From: Capitulum mitella
Taxonomy: Eukaryota > Arthropoda > Thecostraca > Pollicipedomorpha > Pollicipedidae
Assembly: GCA_030062745.1 (NCBI GenBank)
Contig: CP099841.1
Coordinates: 22,509,398 to 22,573,397 of the forward strand
Reading direction: 5' to 3'
Length of the DNA: 64,000 nucleotides
The notes under the pieces are model-generated. The model did not search any database. It worked only from the letters and a program-made list of their open reading frames with translations, and was not told the DNA's origin. Positions within the stretch are counted from its first letter, which is position 1; the number at the start of each line of letters is the position of its first letter. The position numbers and the translations under genes were made by a program. Below are positions 24,701 through 35,600 of this stretch, one piece after another.

Positions 24701-25548
24701 CTCTTTCTCCATCGAAGTGACCCAATGCTCCCCTCCCTCCTGGATTCGCCAGTGGTTTCATCAGACAATTTTCGAAGCTTTCGTTAAAAATCTGCAACGG
24801 GCAGCGTGCTCAGCAAGAACTCTTTCGGGCCAAGTACTGCGCCCTCTCAACTTTCTCAGACTTCTTTCCATTTCCATTTTCTACTTTCAACGACAACGAT
24901 CCGTACCGAACGATCCATATCACAATGAATACCAACTAACCGCTGCTAACTGAACGACCATGCCACAACGCCTTCGATATCCGAACGTCTTGGCCTCCAC
25001 CTTTTCACATAACGCCCCACTACTCAACGCTTCTCCGACGGTATACAGAGACATTTTAATGTTCCGCCCTCTGACATCAGGGTTTCGCGCAAATTTCAGG
25101 CATAGAGATTTACCTTTGTACTTAAGCTTTGTACTTGAGCATTAAATTTCCCATGCAGCGGCTTGAAGTTTCCCACCCTGGCGCCATTGTGGTCCTTTCG
25201 ACATCGCTACAATAAAGCAGAACGTACAGATTCAAGCGAGCTTGGTCGTATCGCTAGGATGGGACCACGAGAGTACTCCGTAACATATCAATCTGAGGAA
25301 TGGGAGCAACAACCCAGTGAACAGGGAGATGGGTTATATTACATATCAGCACCGCTTTCGCGACAAATGTTGCTCATATAAGACGAAGACTCCGTACTGC
25401 CGGTTGTTATTGGACGATTGACTGTGACGTCAGCAGGCATTCATCAGCTGATCTGTTGTGTCATTGTCGGTAACTAGATATAGAGGTGGTGTATTACAGA
25501 TGGAAAGTGAATGTTGTTTGTTATGAAAATACTGTTTTCCGCGATAAT
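21795..25548. other. Divergent intergenic region, gene-free part
   Basis: This is the region upstream of the transporter and should hold its promoter and 5' UTR exon(s). No coding exon is supported. A stretch at 22262-22425 has G-run and C-run ends (GTAGCCAG ... CTGGTAG) and resembles a short MITE, but the termini are too poor to call. Confidence 0.5.
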
Positions 25549-26200
25549 GGTATGTCCAATACGGGACAAACGTTAAAAACAGGGGGTTTTGGGTGGGGTT
25601 AATTTTCTATATCGCAACAGGGGGCTTTAGGGAGTTTTTTCGTACCCGACCAGTGACTGCTAACGGTGTTATCGATGGCCAGGCGGTGGCCGTGCTATGT
25701 GTGAATGTTGTGTTCGACGATATTGGTATGTCCAATACGGGATAAACGCTGGGAACGGGGGGTTTGGGTGGGGTTAATTTTGTATATTGGGACAGGGGCT
25801 TTTCCGGACCGGCGATTGGTACCGGTGTTATCAGTAGCCGGGCGGTGGCCGTGCAATATGTGAATGCTGTGGTCGGCGATATTGGTATGTCCAATACGGG
25901 ATAAACGCTGGGAACAGGGGATTTGGGTGGGGTTAATTTTCTATATCGGAACAGGAGCTTTACCGGACCGGTGATTACTACCGATGTTATCGGTGGCCGG
26001 GCGGCGGCCATGCTATATGTGAATGCAGTATTCTGCGATAATGGTATGCACAACAGGAGATAAACTCTGGGAACAGGGGGGTTTGGGTGGGGCTTATTTT
26101 CTACATCGGAACAGGAAGCTTCAGGGGGCTTTTCTATACCGGGCCGGTAATTGCTACCGGTGCTATCGGTGGCCGGCGGTGGCCGTAAAACTATAGGAAT
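25549..26200. repeat. 159-bp minisatellite, four units
   Basis: Units begin GGTATGTCCAATACGGGA at 25549, 25725, 25884 and 26043. The two central units are exactly 159 bp and the first is 176 bp. Each contains GGGTTTGGGTGGGGTTAATT. The minus strand is open for 224 codons across the array because 159 is divisible by three. Confidence 0.92.
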
Positions 26201-26300
26201 TGTAGACTGGTTTTCCACATTAAACCAGCGGGATGGGTGAACTAGGATATTCCGCCACCTTCCATTAACTGGGATTAACACTGTTTATGGGGCGTAAGGC

Positions 26301-26335
26301 TATCTTATACCGCGGCCGAAGCGCGGTATAAGATA
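26301..26335. other. Perfect 14-bp hairpin next to the TTAGG array
   Basis: TATCTTATACCGCG and its exact reverse complement are separated by a 7-base loop (26315-26321). The hairpin lies between the minisatellite and the telomere-like array. Confidence 0.85.
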
Positions 26336-26398
26336 CTAGAGGCCACAGGCCGATGAAGGGTGCGATTGGTCTTGGCTCTTTCCAACACTTAAGGTAGA

Positions 26399-26815
26399 TT
26401 AGGTTAGGTTAGGTTAGGTTAGGTTAGGTTAGGTTAGGTTAGGTTAGGTTAGGTTAGGTTAGGTTAGGTTAGGTTAGGTTGGGTTAGGTTAGGCTAGGTT
26501 AGGCCAGGTTAGGTTAGGTTGGTAAGATTAGATTAGGTTAGGTTAGGTTTTGTTAGGTTAGGTTGGTAAGGTTAGGTTAGGTTAGGTTAGGTTAGGTTTT
26601 GTTAAGTTAGGTTGGTATGATTAGGTTGGTAAGGTTAGGTTAGGTTAGGTTAGGTTGGGTTTTGTTCGGTTAGTTTGGTAAGGTTAGGTTAGGTTAGGTT
26701 AGGTTAGGTTAGGTTAGGTTAGGTTAGGTTAGGTTAGGTTAGGATAGGGTAGGTTAGGTTAGGTTAAGTTAGGTTAGGTCTGTAAGGTTAGGTTAGGTTA
26801 AGTGAGGTTAGGTTG
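26399..26815. repeat. Interstitial (TTAGG)n telomere-like array
   Basis: About 417 bp of TTAGGT/TTAGG units carry interspersed variants such as GGTTTTGTTAGGTTAGGTTG and GGTAAGG. TTAGG is the ancestral arthropod telomere repeat; here most units are the hexameric spacing TTAGGT (read AGGTTA). Ordinary sequence follows on both sides, so this is an internal array in this assembly. Confidence 0.95.
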
Positions 26816-28430
26816 AGGTAGAGTGCGGGAAAATATAGCTTCCTGTATTTGATATCTTTGAGATATTTTTTATTTCCTTTTCTGTTTAGTAATTAAGCAT
26901 GTTTTTATTTTTCATTTTTATTAATTAAACATCTTTTCACTTTTCCATATCATTTTTTATAAAAATTGCATGTCTTAATATTTTACTTATATTTCCGGTT
27001 CATTCTATATCTATACTTTTGGATCATTTCACTGCTACATTGGATTGCCATTTCAGCCTTTTCCTTTATTAAATTCCCACTAACATAATGTATCTATTGC
27101 ATTCTGTTCCCCTATCTTGTTAATTATCTATTCAGTTTCATTAGGAAACATGTAAGTTAATGGTCTTATATATCGATACCACCCAGTGAACAGGACTGAG
27201 CATTACAACCCATCTCTACTTTTGATGGGACAACAACATAAATGGCATCTCAGACGGCAGGAAGGAGTGAGCGGTGCATTATTGAAATGCTGTTTCCATG
27301 GAAATTACAATCTTTACATGTCGGGAATGACTTTTTCACGTAACAAGACTACATATTCTGCGTTGTAAGTATAGTTTTTCCTCAATATCGTAATCTTCAC
27401 GCAGCCGGTGCGAAATGGACCGGTGACCGGGAGATGAGACAAAACATTTCTAAAAACAAGATATGCGGAAAACTACGAAGGGTTCACTAATGATATTTCT
27501 CCGGCATATATTATGCAAGAGGACCCAATAACGGGCACTGGTTGAGGTAAATGTTTTGGGACTTTTCTTTTCACGACGCCGACAAAAGCAATGCTTAAGA
27601 GTTGAGTTCCGTGAGACTTGGATCTGTAAGTCTCTCCTATCTCCGCCTTACCTCCGCCGGATCTCGTATCCTCACGGCAACGTTGAAAAAGCTCCAGTTA
27701 ACATCGAACCGTGTACTGGGTTACGGCCCAGAGACGACGGCGACCGCCACGCACCGTTGTCCGTTCCTCGCCGCTGGCTGCAGCCTTTGATCCTCACCTG
27801 CCTCGGAGCCGTCAGCGATGGGGACCGACCACACCGCCGGTCCCTGGCCGCTCGCTGAGCGTCGATCGCGCCGCCGCCGACAGTCAGCTGACTGCGCCGA
27901 GATGGAGCCACGCCAGCCGTGACGTCACGGCCGTGGATCGACCGGCCGGCGGCGCAGCCGCGCAGGGCACTCTGACCCACTCTGTCTCGGCGGAAGTCGG
28001 TCGCCGGCGGCGCCGGTCGTCGGGCCCGGCGGATGACAAGAGGCGAGCGGGGCGGAAACCATAGGCATATTTGAAGGAATTGCGCCATCCCATTGGGAAA
28101 TCTGTCCCTGACGGGCGATTCTGGATCTTCTGGATCTGGATACACAGGAATAGGACGCTGTGTGATGTTTCCGTACTGATAAGTCAATTGATACGTGGAA
28201 AATGCACGCTGTTTATTTTTCTTCACATTCTTTTAACTTTTAGAAGATGATAAGCGTGGGAAACTAGAGCCTATGTTACAGAGCCCATATTTCTGCATCG
28301 CACATTAACTGCGTTGTCTGCGTTTGGTGACTTCCGCTCAGCGCAACAGCAAGCGTGGTAGATCATGGTCATGGACAACGAGGCTGTTTTCAACAACATG
28401 AAAACAACTCCTTTGTCCACTTTGAGATCT

Positions 28431-28468
28431 ACACTATGGATTATCCTGCCAAGGATAATCCATAGTGT
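28431..28468. other. Perfect 17-bp stem hairpin
   Basis: ACACTATGGATTATCCT is followed by a 4-base loop and its exact reverse complement. There are no mismatches in 34 paired bases. Confidence 0.9.
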
Positions 28469-28990
28469 ATCCGTAGCTTTATTTGTGCTTCCAAACTCTG
28501 ACGTCTTAGCGACTACTTTCCGGTAAGGTTCGAATATGTGGACCTTAGGCCAAACATAACAGCCAATGGATAGACAATTTTTCCTGAGGTTCCAGTCGGC
28601 CCCAGATATGAACGACGTCTTATTGAGACTGCTGTCCTGCGTTACCCAGGATCAGTGGGAGCTCGCTGTCTCACAAACATCCAAGGCACAACGCAAACGT
28701 AGCACCGAGCTCATATACGGCTCCCCTTCTTATATACGTTATTTGTTAAATTGTAAATGGTATCCGATCTTTTCAAGTCGACGTACATATAAAAGAAACC
28801 AAATGTTACATGACGCATGACTTCCGGTGTTTTGCCTATGACCTCCAAAGAAAATTGAGGAAAACTGGGTAGGTATTTACTTGGACCTGCGCAACGAAGA
28901 TATTCAGAATACTCTGGCGTCCAGCGCCCAAGCGGAAACTTCTCTCTGTTTCTAGGGCGGATAAATCATCGTCACTGCTGACTGCTGGTG

Positions 28991-28991
<1 letters not shown>

Positions 28992-29041
<50 letters not shown>
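28992..29041. repeat. (TA)n microsatellite
   Basis: Twenty-five uninterrupted TA units. Confidence 0.98.
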
Positions 29042-29046
<5 letters not shown>

Positions 29047-29230
29047 AAAATACAGCCATTGCTGAATCGTTTGTGCGCAGTTCCAAGACGTAAATGTAAC
29101 ATTTTAAGTTGATGTGAAATGCGAATTTGTAACATTTAAATCAATAGTTAACCTGCAAACACAATACTCTCTCCGCCACTGATAATGGCTCAGGCGGTGG
29201 AGCATCCGTCGGTAAGTCCGACGGTAGCGC

Positions 29231-29352
29231 TGCGAGGGCAGCGGCTAGAGGCAATACAACGTCTTGCCTCACCGTTGCTCCTTCGTGGCGCCGCGAGGGC
29301 AGCGGCTAGAGGCCGTACTGTCTCTTGCCTAACAGTTGCTCCGTCAGCTGCG
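29231..29352. repeat. 61-bp tandem duplication
   Basis: Two units share GCGAGGGCAGCGGCTAGAGG and TTGCC...GTTGCTCC at a 61-bp spacing. Confidence 0.85.
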
Positions 29353-30253
29353 TTGGTGACGGCAGACGTGCAGTTTTGCGGGCGCTCACCAAGGGCACTG
29401 TATTTCCCCGGATTCTAGGGTTGTCTTAGTCGGGTGAGCTGGTTACCTCCACGGCCTTGCGCCGTATGCTTGTGGGGGCAGCGAGGGTGGGGGTACGGAG
29501 CGGCGTAAGGCGTTTTTGCGGCAAAATAAGCACATTATTCCAGATAAAGCGAGCGTTGAATTTTATAAACGGGGTTACTATGCACACATTATGTATGATT
29601 TTAATTCCGCACTTCTTGGTAGTTTCGTGAAGAACTTCCACAGTTTATCCTAACGACGAATCAGCACTGTCCAGGTTCCGTTCTGGGTTCGTAACGTTTC
29701 CGTATGGAACATTTTTGTTAAAAGGCATGCTCTTTATTTTGTGATCACGCCAACAGGATTTCCTCCGAATTTCGCCCTTCAGGACCAAGATACTGTAGCG
29801 CTGTTCGTTAGTTATGTGAGAGAGCTGAATGACATTCTGCACGGAGCATTCAGATCTTCATGGAAATACCAAAACTACGTAGAGGTGAAACTATTTACCC
29901 AAATACCTTTGCATTTCGAGTTTATTCAGACTTTCCGTCACTAGTTTTTCTGTTGCTGCGGCACTAGCAACGGTGGACATAGAAGAACGGACTTTGCACA
30001 GCGAAAACCGTGTCAAACGCCCTAGGCTAACGGTTCTTACCTCCGCAGTAGTTTAATGCATTGGGTGGCTAGTGCAGCTGCGGCTCTCTGCGCCTGGCCG
30101 CGTTACAACAAATCAAGTAACAAAGGAACTTTACAACCTCAGTTAGCTGCTTGGCTTCTCAGCACAGAAAGTTGAGAGCCACCTGAGAAGCGAGTAGAGT
30201 GGATTTCTATTGAGCAGAGCGCGAGAAAAAGGTTTCCGCTTTTTTATGCGCAA

Positions 30254-30256
<3 letters not shown>

Positions 30257-30295
<39 letters not shown>

Positions 30296-30317
30296 ACCAT
30301 ATATATATATATATATC
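30257..30317. repeat. (TA)n microsatellite, interrupted
   Basis: Two TA runs are separated by TTTGTACC. Confidence 0.95.
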
Positions 30318-30669
30318 AGTTTCTGTTTCCCAAAACGTGTAGATTATCCCGGATCCTGACGACAGTTAATCGGCCGTAAACTAGCCATAAACGACCGCAT
30401 CTAAAAAGCTGGATCATTGTCATGCACAGTTAACGATGATCAGTTGATAACGACGGCTGGTACGGCACTTTGCAGTCATGCAACCAAATAGCAAAAGGTG
30501 AAGGCCATTAGCTGTCTATGCATACTGTACCCTTCGTTGTGCCGGGTGGAATACCCACGCAGGCAATTACTGATGCAGGAGTTTTCCTGCAACTGGCCCT
30601 TTGACGTGGGCCCCTGGGCATGGATGCAACGGTTCACAGAACAAGAATACTGCCCCCCCCCCACCAACT

Positions 30670-31892
30670 TTAATCCGCGCACGACCATCGGTCGGTTTCG
30701 AACATGGGCGACTGGGGGGGGGGGGGCAGTTGGCCGCCCCCTCTAACTCGTGAACGGTTGGTCGCACGATAAAAATAAGCATACCGTTGGAGAGCTTGTG
30801 ACGAGTAGAGCTCGAAACTGGTCTCATTTTTAGTTTTTAGATAATATGTAAGCAATTTACGCCCTATATATATGTTTTCTCATAGCCGACTGCATGAGAC
30901 CGAGAAATGGCCTGAATCTCAAGGGCTGTAACTAAAAACGCTTAGGTAACGGCACAGGCGCACAAGTAAAGGTCCGCGGATGCCGATACACGTCTAATTT
31001 CCCCAGATTTGTTCAATATCTACGCCGAAGCGTCGAGTTAAAGACACGGCATTTCTCGCGGCAGCTGTAGGCGTGCGCTGCTGCCGTATGCAGTAACAAA
31101 TTGATGGGAACTCATTTTAGCGCTCCTTTATTTCCGCGAAAAAAGACGATCTATGCATATTTTATTGATGTTAGAGGTTTTTGTGATGGTTTTGCTTGCT
31201 TAAATTTTGGAAAAATTCATTAGTTATCAATCTACAAAATTGGCGGAGCTTTATTCGCGAGGGCCTGTTTATTTCCAAAATATGCTACTTTTCAAACTTT
31301 TTGAGGTTCATGGTATTAATTACGTCTGTGCAAGTTAGTTCTGCCATTTTCTACCCATTCTGAGTAATTCATCGATGATTTTGACGGTGGTACATTTTGG
31401 CTCACTACAGTTATTCGTGACCTGGCCAGGTCAATGACTGGAAGTCATTGATACTTTGCCCAATGACTGTAACTAGATGTCTGCTTCACTTCGCACTAAA
31501 AATGTTACGAAATATTCCGTCAATTTCCGAAAAAACGACGACATGTGTTAAAAATGGGCTTGACCTTAGGTCAATGACCCGGAAAATTCCGAAAAACCTG
31601 GGATAGCAGATTTGTTGCATCTATCACGTTCACTAATCCCTGAAAGTATTATTGAGATATCTTGTTTTGCGAAAAAGTTAGATGGCGCTAAACTTTTTTT
31701 GGCGTAGGTCCGTTTGACCTGACCTAGGTCAGGTACCTGACCCGACTTGAGCTCAAAGTTTTGACACGAGATGTACAATTGATAAAGCAAAAGGTACACA
31801 AAGTTTCGTGGTTCTGTGTTTGTTGGTTCTCTCGCAATCCCAGAAAAACCTGAGGGGGCAGTCAACTGCCCCCCCAGTCGAGGACGGGTTAA
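30670..31892. mobile_element. TTAA-flanked piggyBac-like non-autonomous element, family 1 copy A
   Basis: The element is bounded by TTAA at both ends. The right end reads, inward, TTAACCCGTCCTCGACTGG, and the left end TTAATCCGCGCACGACC. Both ends carry the subterminal block CGACTGGGGGGGCAGTTG. The length is 1223 bp and there is no transposase frame. TTAA target sites and a CCC start are known for piggyBac superfamily elements; assignment to it is inference. Confidence 0.75.
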
Positions 31893-32520
31893 ATAATTCC
31901 AACATAACTCTATGATGCTGAAAACTGACAAGATGGTTGATAGTATAGGTAAAAAAGCAATACTCTTCCCGAAAGTTTTCGAGTAAAAATTGTGTGGTAT
32001 GCTCAATCGATTGCATATTTATTGAAGAAGTCAAGACCAAGAGCACTGAGCAATTTGGTTTTCCAATCGCGACCATCTAAACGGTTTGGATGAATGACTG
32101 GTGCGAGATTAAATGAGTGCGATAATGAGACAAAGAATGGGTTATTGGCGAGTAGATTTACCATGTCACGATAGGTTTTTGTAATGTAATTTCCGAAAAA
32201 AAACTGAGTCCAAATGTTTTCGGTCAAAACCACAGAAGGTTCGCGTTAAGCTAACGCACGAGCAAAAAATTGCGTCCAAATTAAAACAGATGTGTTGAGT
32301 TGACGGGTGAGACGGATATTGTATTCGCACAAGTCAGCCCTAGGGAGGGACTCTTAATCTTTTGAAACATCCTAAATTCTCAGTTTAAAACGTTATATTC
32401 ATGCCATCTTGCACTGAATATACATACAAAGGAAGTGGGCCCATGACCTTTTCTACGGTTACATTTGGCGTTACAACAGTACACCATGTAGACTCAGTCT
32501 GACCAGTTTCTGAAGTTAAA

Positions 32521-32682
32521 ATGAGTGGACGCTGGGACGATGAAAGCCTAAATTGTGACTTCAAGAGCATCCATTGCAAGCTAGACAAAGTTGAAAGGGA
32601 TTTACAGGCAGTTTCGGAGAATGCCGGCAAACCATATTCAAGAGACTATGACGCGTCTGTTGATAACATGCTCATCGAAAAG
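32521..32682 (+). CDS. Coiled-coil gene exon 1 with likely start codon
   Basis: The exon encodes 54 residues, including DFKSIHCKLDKVERDLQAV, and ends at AAAAG|GTTAGG. The upstream in-frame TGA supports this ATG if no earlier 5' exon splices in. Confidence 0.7.
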
Positions 32683-35600
32683 GTTAGGTGAAACTCACAG
32701 CACGCACAACGTGATCATTCAGCATGTAATCTTTTGTCAGTGATAGAAACATTTATTTCGTTCTCATTTTTATTGTTTTTTCTTCAAGATTTCTTCTGGT
32801 TATATCTGAAATATTTAGAATGCCTTGTTTTTATCGACAAATGGCAGCCTAGTTGCGTAAGGCATTCTATTGAAATACAACCTTGTTTAACCTATGTTCA
32901 ACCGCATACGTTCAACAATATGTCTGAACACTTGCAGAGGAGTCTGGAGGATCGTATTGACCTGCTTCAAAGAGAGTTGGACGCGTTGGATTACGAGGGG
33001 GCCGAGGCTGGGTCGAGCCGGGGCCGAGAACCTTACCGCAGCCCATCGCCTGGAGAGCTCGCCAAAGTCAAGGACAGAAGCAGATCTTTCCAGGTAAGAC
33101 TAAGTCGTCTGCAACGTTGATAAAACTTGGAATTACCAGTGTCGCGGTTTCGTCATAGAATATCGCACGAAAGGGGTGCTCTAGTTTACTTTGAATAGAG
33201 CCAAACTATTGTGATTATGGACAGTGAGAAAAACGAATTCATTCTGTTGCAGCAGGCCAGTGCTCAACGATCTTTGAATTCTGTCGGCCAGCTCCTCGTT
33301 GCGTTGTGGTTCACGCATCGCACAGTACTCATCACGGGGTCAAGATTTCCAATTCGATTGCTACCCATTATGCCTCTCACCGTCTCACGGTCTCGGCCGC
33401 ATGCGGCGTCAGAGGATGCCAAGTCCGTAACTCGACCAAGCTGCATGCGTCGATGAATGAGTCGATGGCATCGCCATCACTGCATCATTTGCGTCGGTCA
33501 TTTGGTATCGAAAAGCGCGCTGTTGGGAAAATTGGCGATTCGCAGCTTCACTCAGCGCAAAATGTTCCAGGTGATATTTAACTGGCAGTAACCCTGGCTG
33601 GTATTAACCCAAAGCATTTATTGCATGATGCTTCAGCCGGTGGTCTTTCTTTGGTTACATGGGCGTCGTAGGACGACGAAGTCGGTGCGTCCCTCAGCCC
33701 CAATAGTCAATCGGTCAGTTTCTCTGATTACCATGGGGGAATCAGTCTCAACTATCTTACCATTCTATCGCATCTATACGCCATTTATCCTTACTATTAA
33801 AGCCCACTCAAGAAAAGCAACGCTCATTGCAACACGAGCTATTGCACGCTTACATGCTGAAGTCAAACAAATGTCTGTTCGCAAGGGAGGCGGCTGTCCA
33901 TAAGTGAAGGCATTTGCAATAACGAATTAAGGAACGAATTATCAGCGTGATATGCATCACCACTAATGCTACAGCATTCCAGTCTGTTGCATCCTTCCGT
34001 GACTCTTGACGTTTTTACTGTTTCCCTGGTGTCGTTGACAGAATCTAAGTCGCCCATCACAGTCTCGACGCTCGTCTTCAGTTGGGTGCAACTGTCGCTG
34101 CAATACCTTCTTCTCCGATGCCAAAACAGTGGTGAGCTTACGCTTCGAGGCTGCCTATGCTCGTTACCGAAATTCCGCCATACAGTTAGCACTTCAAGCC
34201 GCGGTACAGAGTCTCAGATCTGTAAAGGCGATTCCATACTGGGTCCAAGGACATACATTTTAAATAGACTTGAATGATGGCTAAGTTGGGTATACAGTTG
34301 CTATTGTTCAATCACAAGCCTTTAACTCAGGGGGAATGGGGTCCTAAAAACAATCAAGGAGGCAACGCGGTTGATTTGGAGGAAATTATTTCTTAACGAC
34401 GCCCTCGACCTGACAGCTCCTGCGCCTCTAGTCAAACCCAGAGACATCGCTCTGTGTCTGTGCCTGCAGTCAAACCCGGAGCGTGACAGCCAGCTGCATG
34501 AGCTGCGTCAGGAGCTGCGGGAAGTCAACACTCAAAAGCAGACGCTCCAGGAGAAGATATTTGCTCTGGAAGAGGCTCAGAGGCTGGCTGATAATGACAC
34601 CCAGGTCTCGGCTCCGTCATATACTGGGCAGGGTAGCGGCTGTCCTTGCTTGAGGAGCTTTACTTAAAAGGAGTGTGTAAAATAGTTTGCCATTGGAGTG
34701 CGGTAAACGGTGATTCAATGCGTTGTGTGTCGCCAACTCTACCGCAATATCGTGTCGTCAGAACTAACTTTTTGGGACTGTTGAATGCTTGCTTAACTTA
34801 CGATTTTCATCTGCACACTTATCGAGAGGAGGTGGTTACCTCCCCTGAAACTCATTTCTCTTTTAACCCTATTCCCGGAGGGCTAGACGGTATGGCCGAT
34901 TGCCGGTAGGGGGGAGGCGGATTCGGCCCCCCTGAGATCTCGAGAACTACTCGTCCGATTTCATCACAACAAACGGCATCGATTTGCCGTGACGTGAACT
35001 ACATTTTTATAAAAGAAATTTTCAAAATTTTGAAATGTGTGGATACAGGGGGCAAAAATGTCAAAATGGGGGGACTTTTGGACTTCTTATAACTCCGTTG
35101 TTTATGGACCGATTTCAATGAAACTGGCATGAATCGAGAGATTATAGATAGGGCTTTTACCATGGGTCCACAAATCTAAAATTTTGGAAAAATTCATGGG
35201 TGTTCACAGGGTTTCAAAAATAGGAGGATTAGTTCTCTAACAACTGAATGAACAAAAGAGGCAAACACCCTTTTTTGGCTTCTGCTAGTCATGTTATACT
35301 AAAGAAGTACAAATCGCATTACAATGTTTGCATAATGTTAGCATAGGCGGTGCCAGGGACATGAAAAAGGGGAAACTGTCATGGTCAAACGTTTCTCAGA
35401 TCAACTTGTGACCTTCGACCTTAAATGACCTCCAGTGACCTTGGGGTCACTTGGAATGACCTCGTGTACATTAAATATTATCTGCAAACGTTTTCAATCA
35501 TTTGAATTCACTCTATTTCAAAAATTTCATTTTATGGCTATTGCGATATAGGGTACGCGCACTGACATTTTAGGTCATAGCTCCGTGGCCGACCTGATAT

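Larger units (their letters stand above)
26816..30669. other. Intergenic region with a CpG-rich block
   Basis: AT-rich sequence with no supported exon. A GC- and CpG-rich block at about 27670-28065 is compositionally distinct and could be a promoter or 5' UTR exon. It holds open frames on both strands but no recognisable protein. Confidence 0.4.

Noticed and set aside
27672-28226. 184-codon minus-strand open frame
   Set aside because: It lies over the CpG-rich block, where stop codons are rare. It is Arg-rich with no domain.
29180-29260. tRNA or tRNA-derived SINE suggested by TGGCTCAGGCGG (A-box-like)
   Set aside because: No B box at the expected distance, no cloverleaf, and the stretch is explained by a 61-bp tandem duplication.
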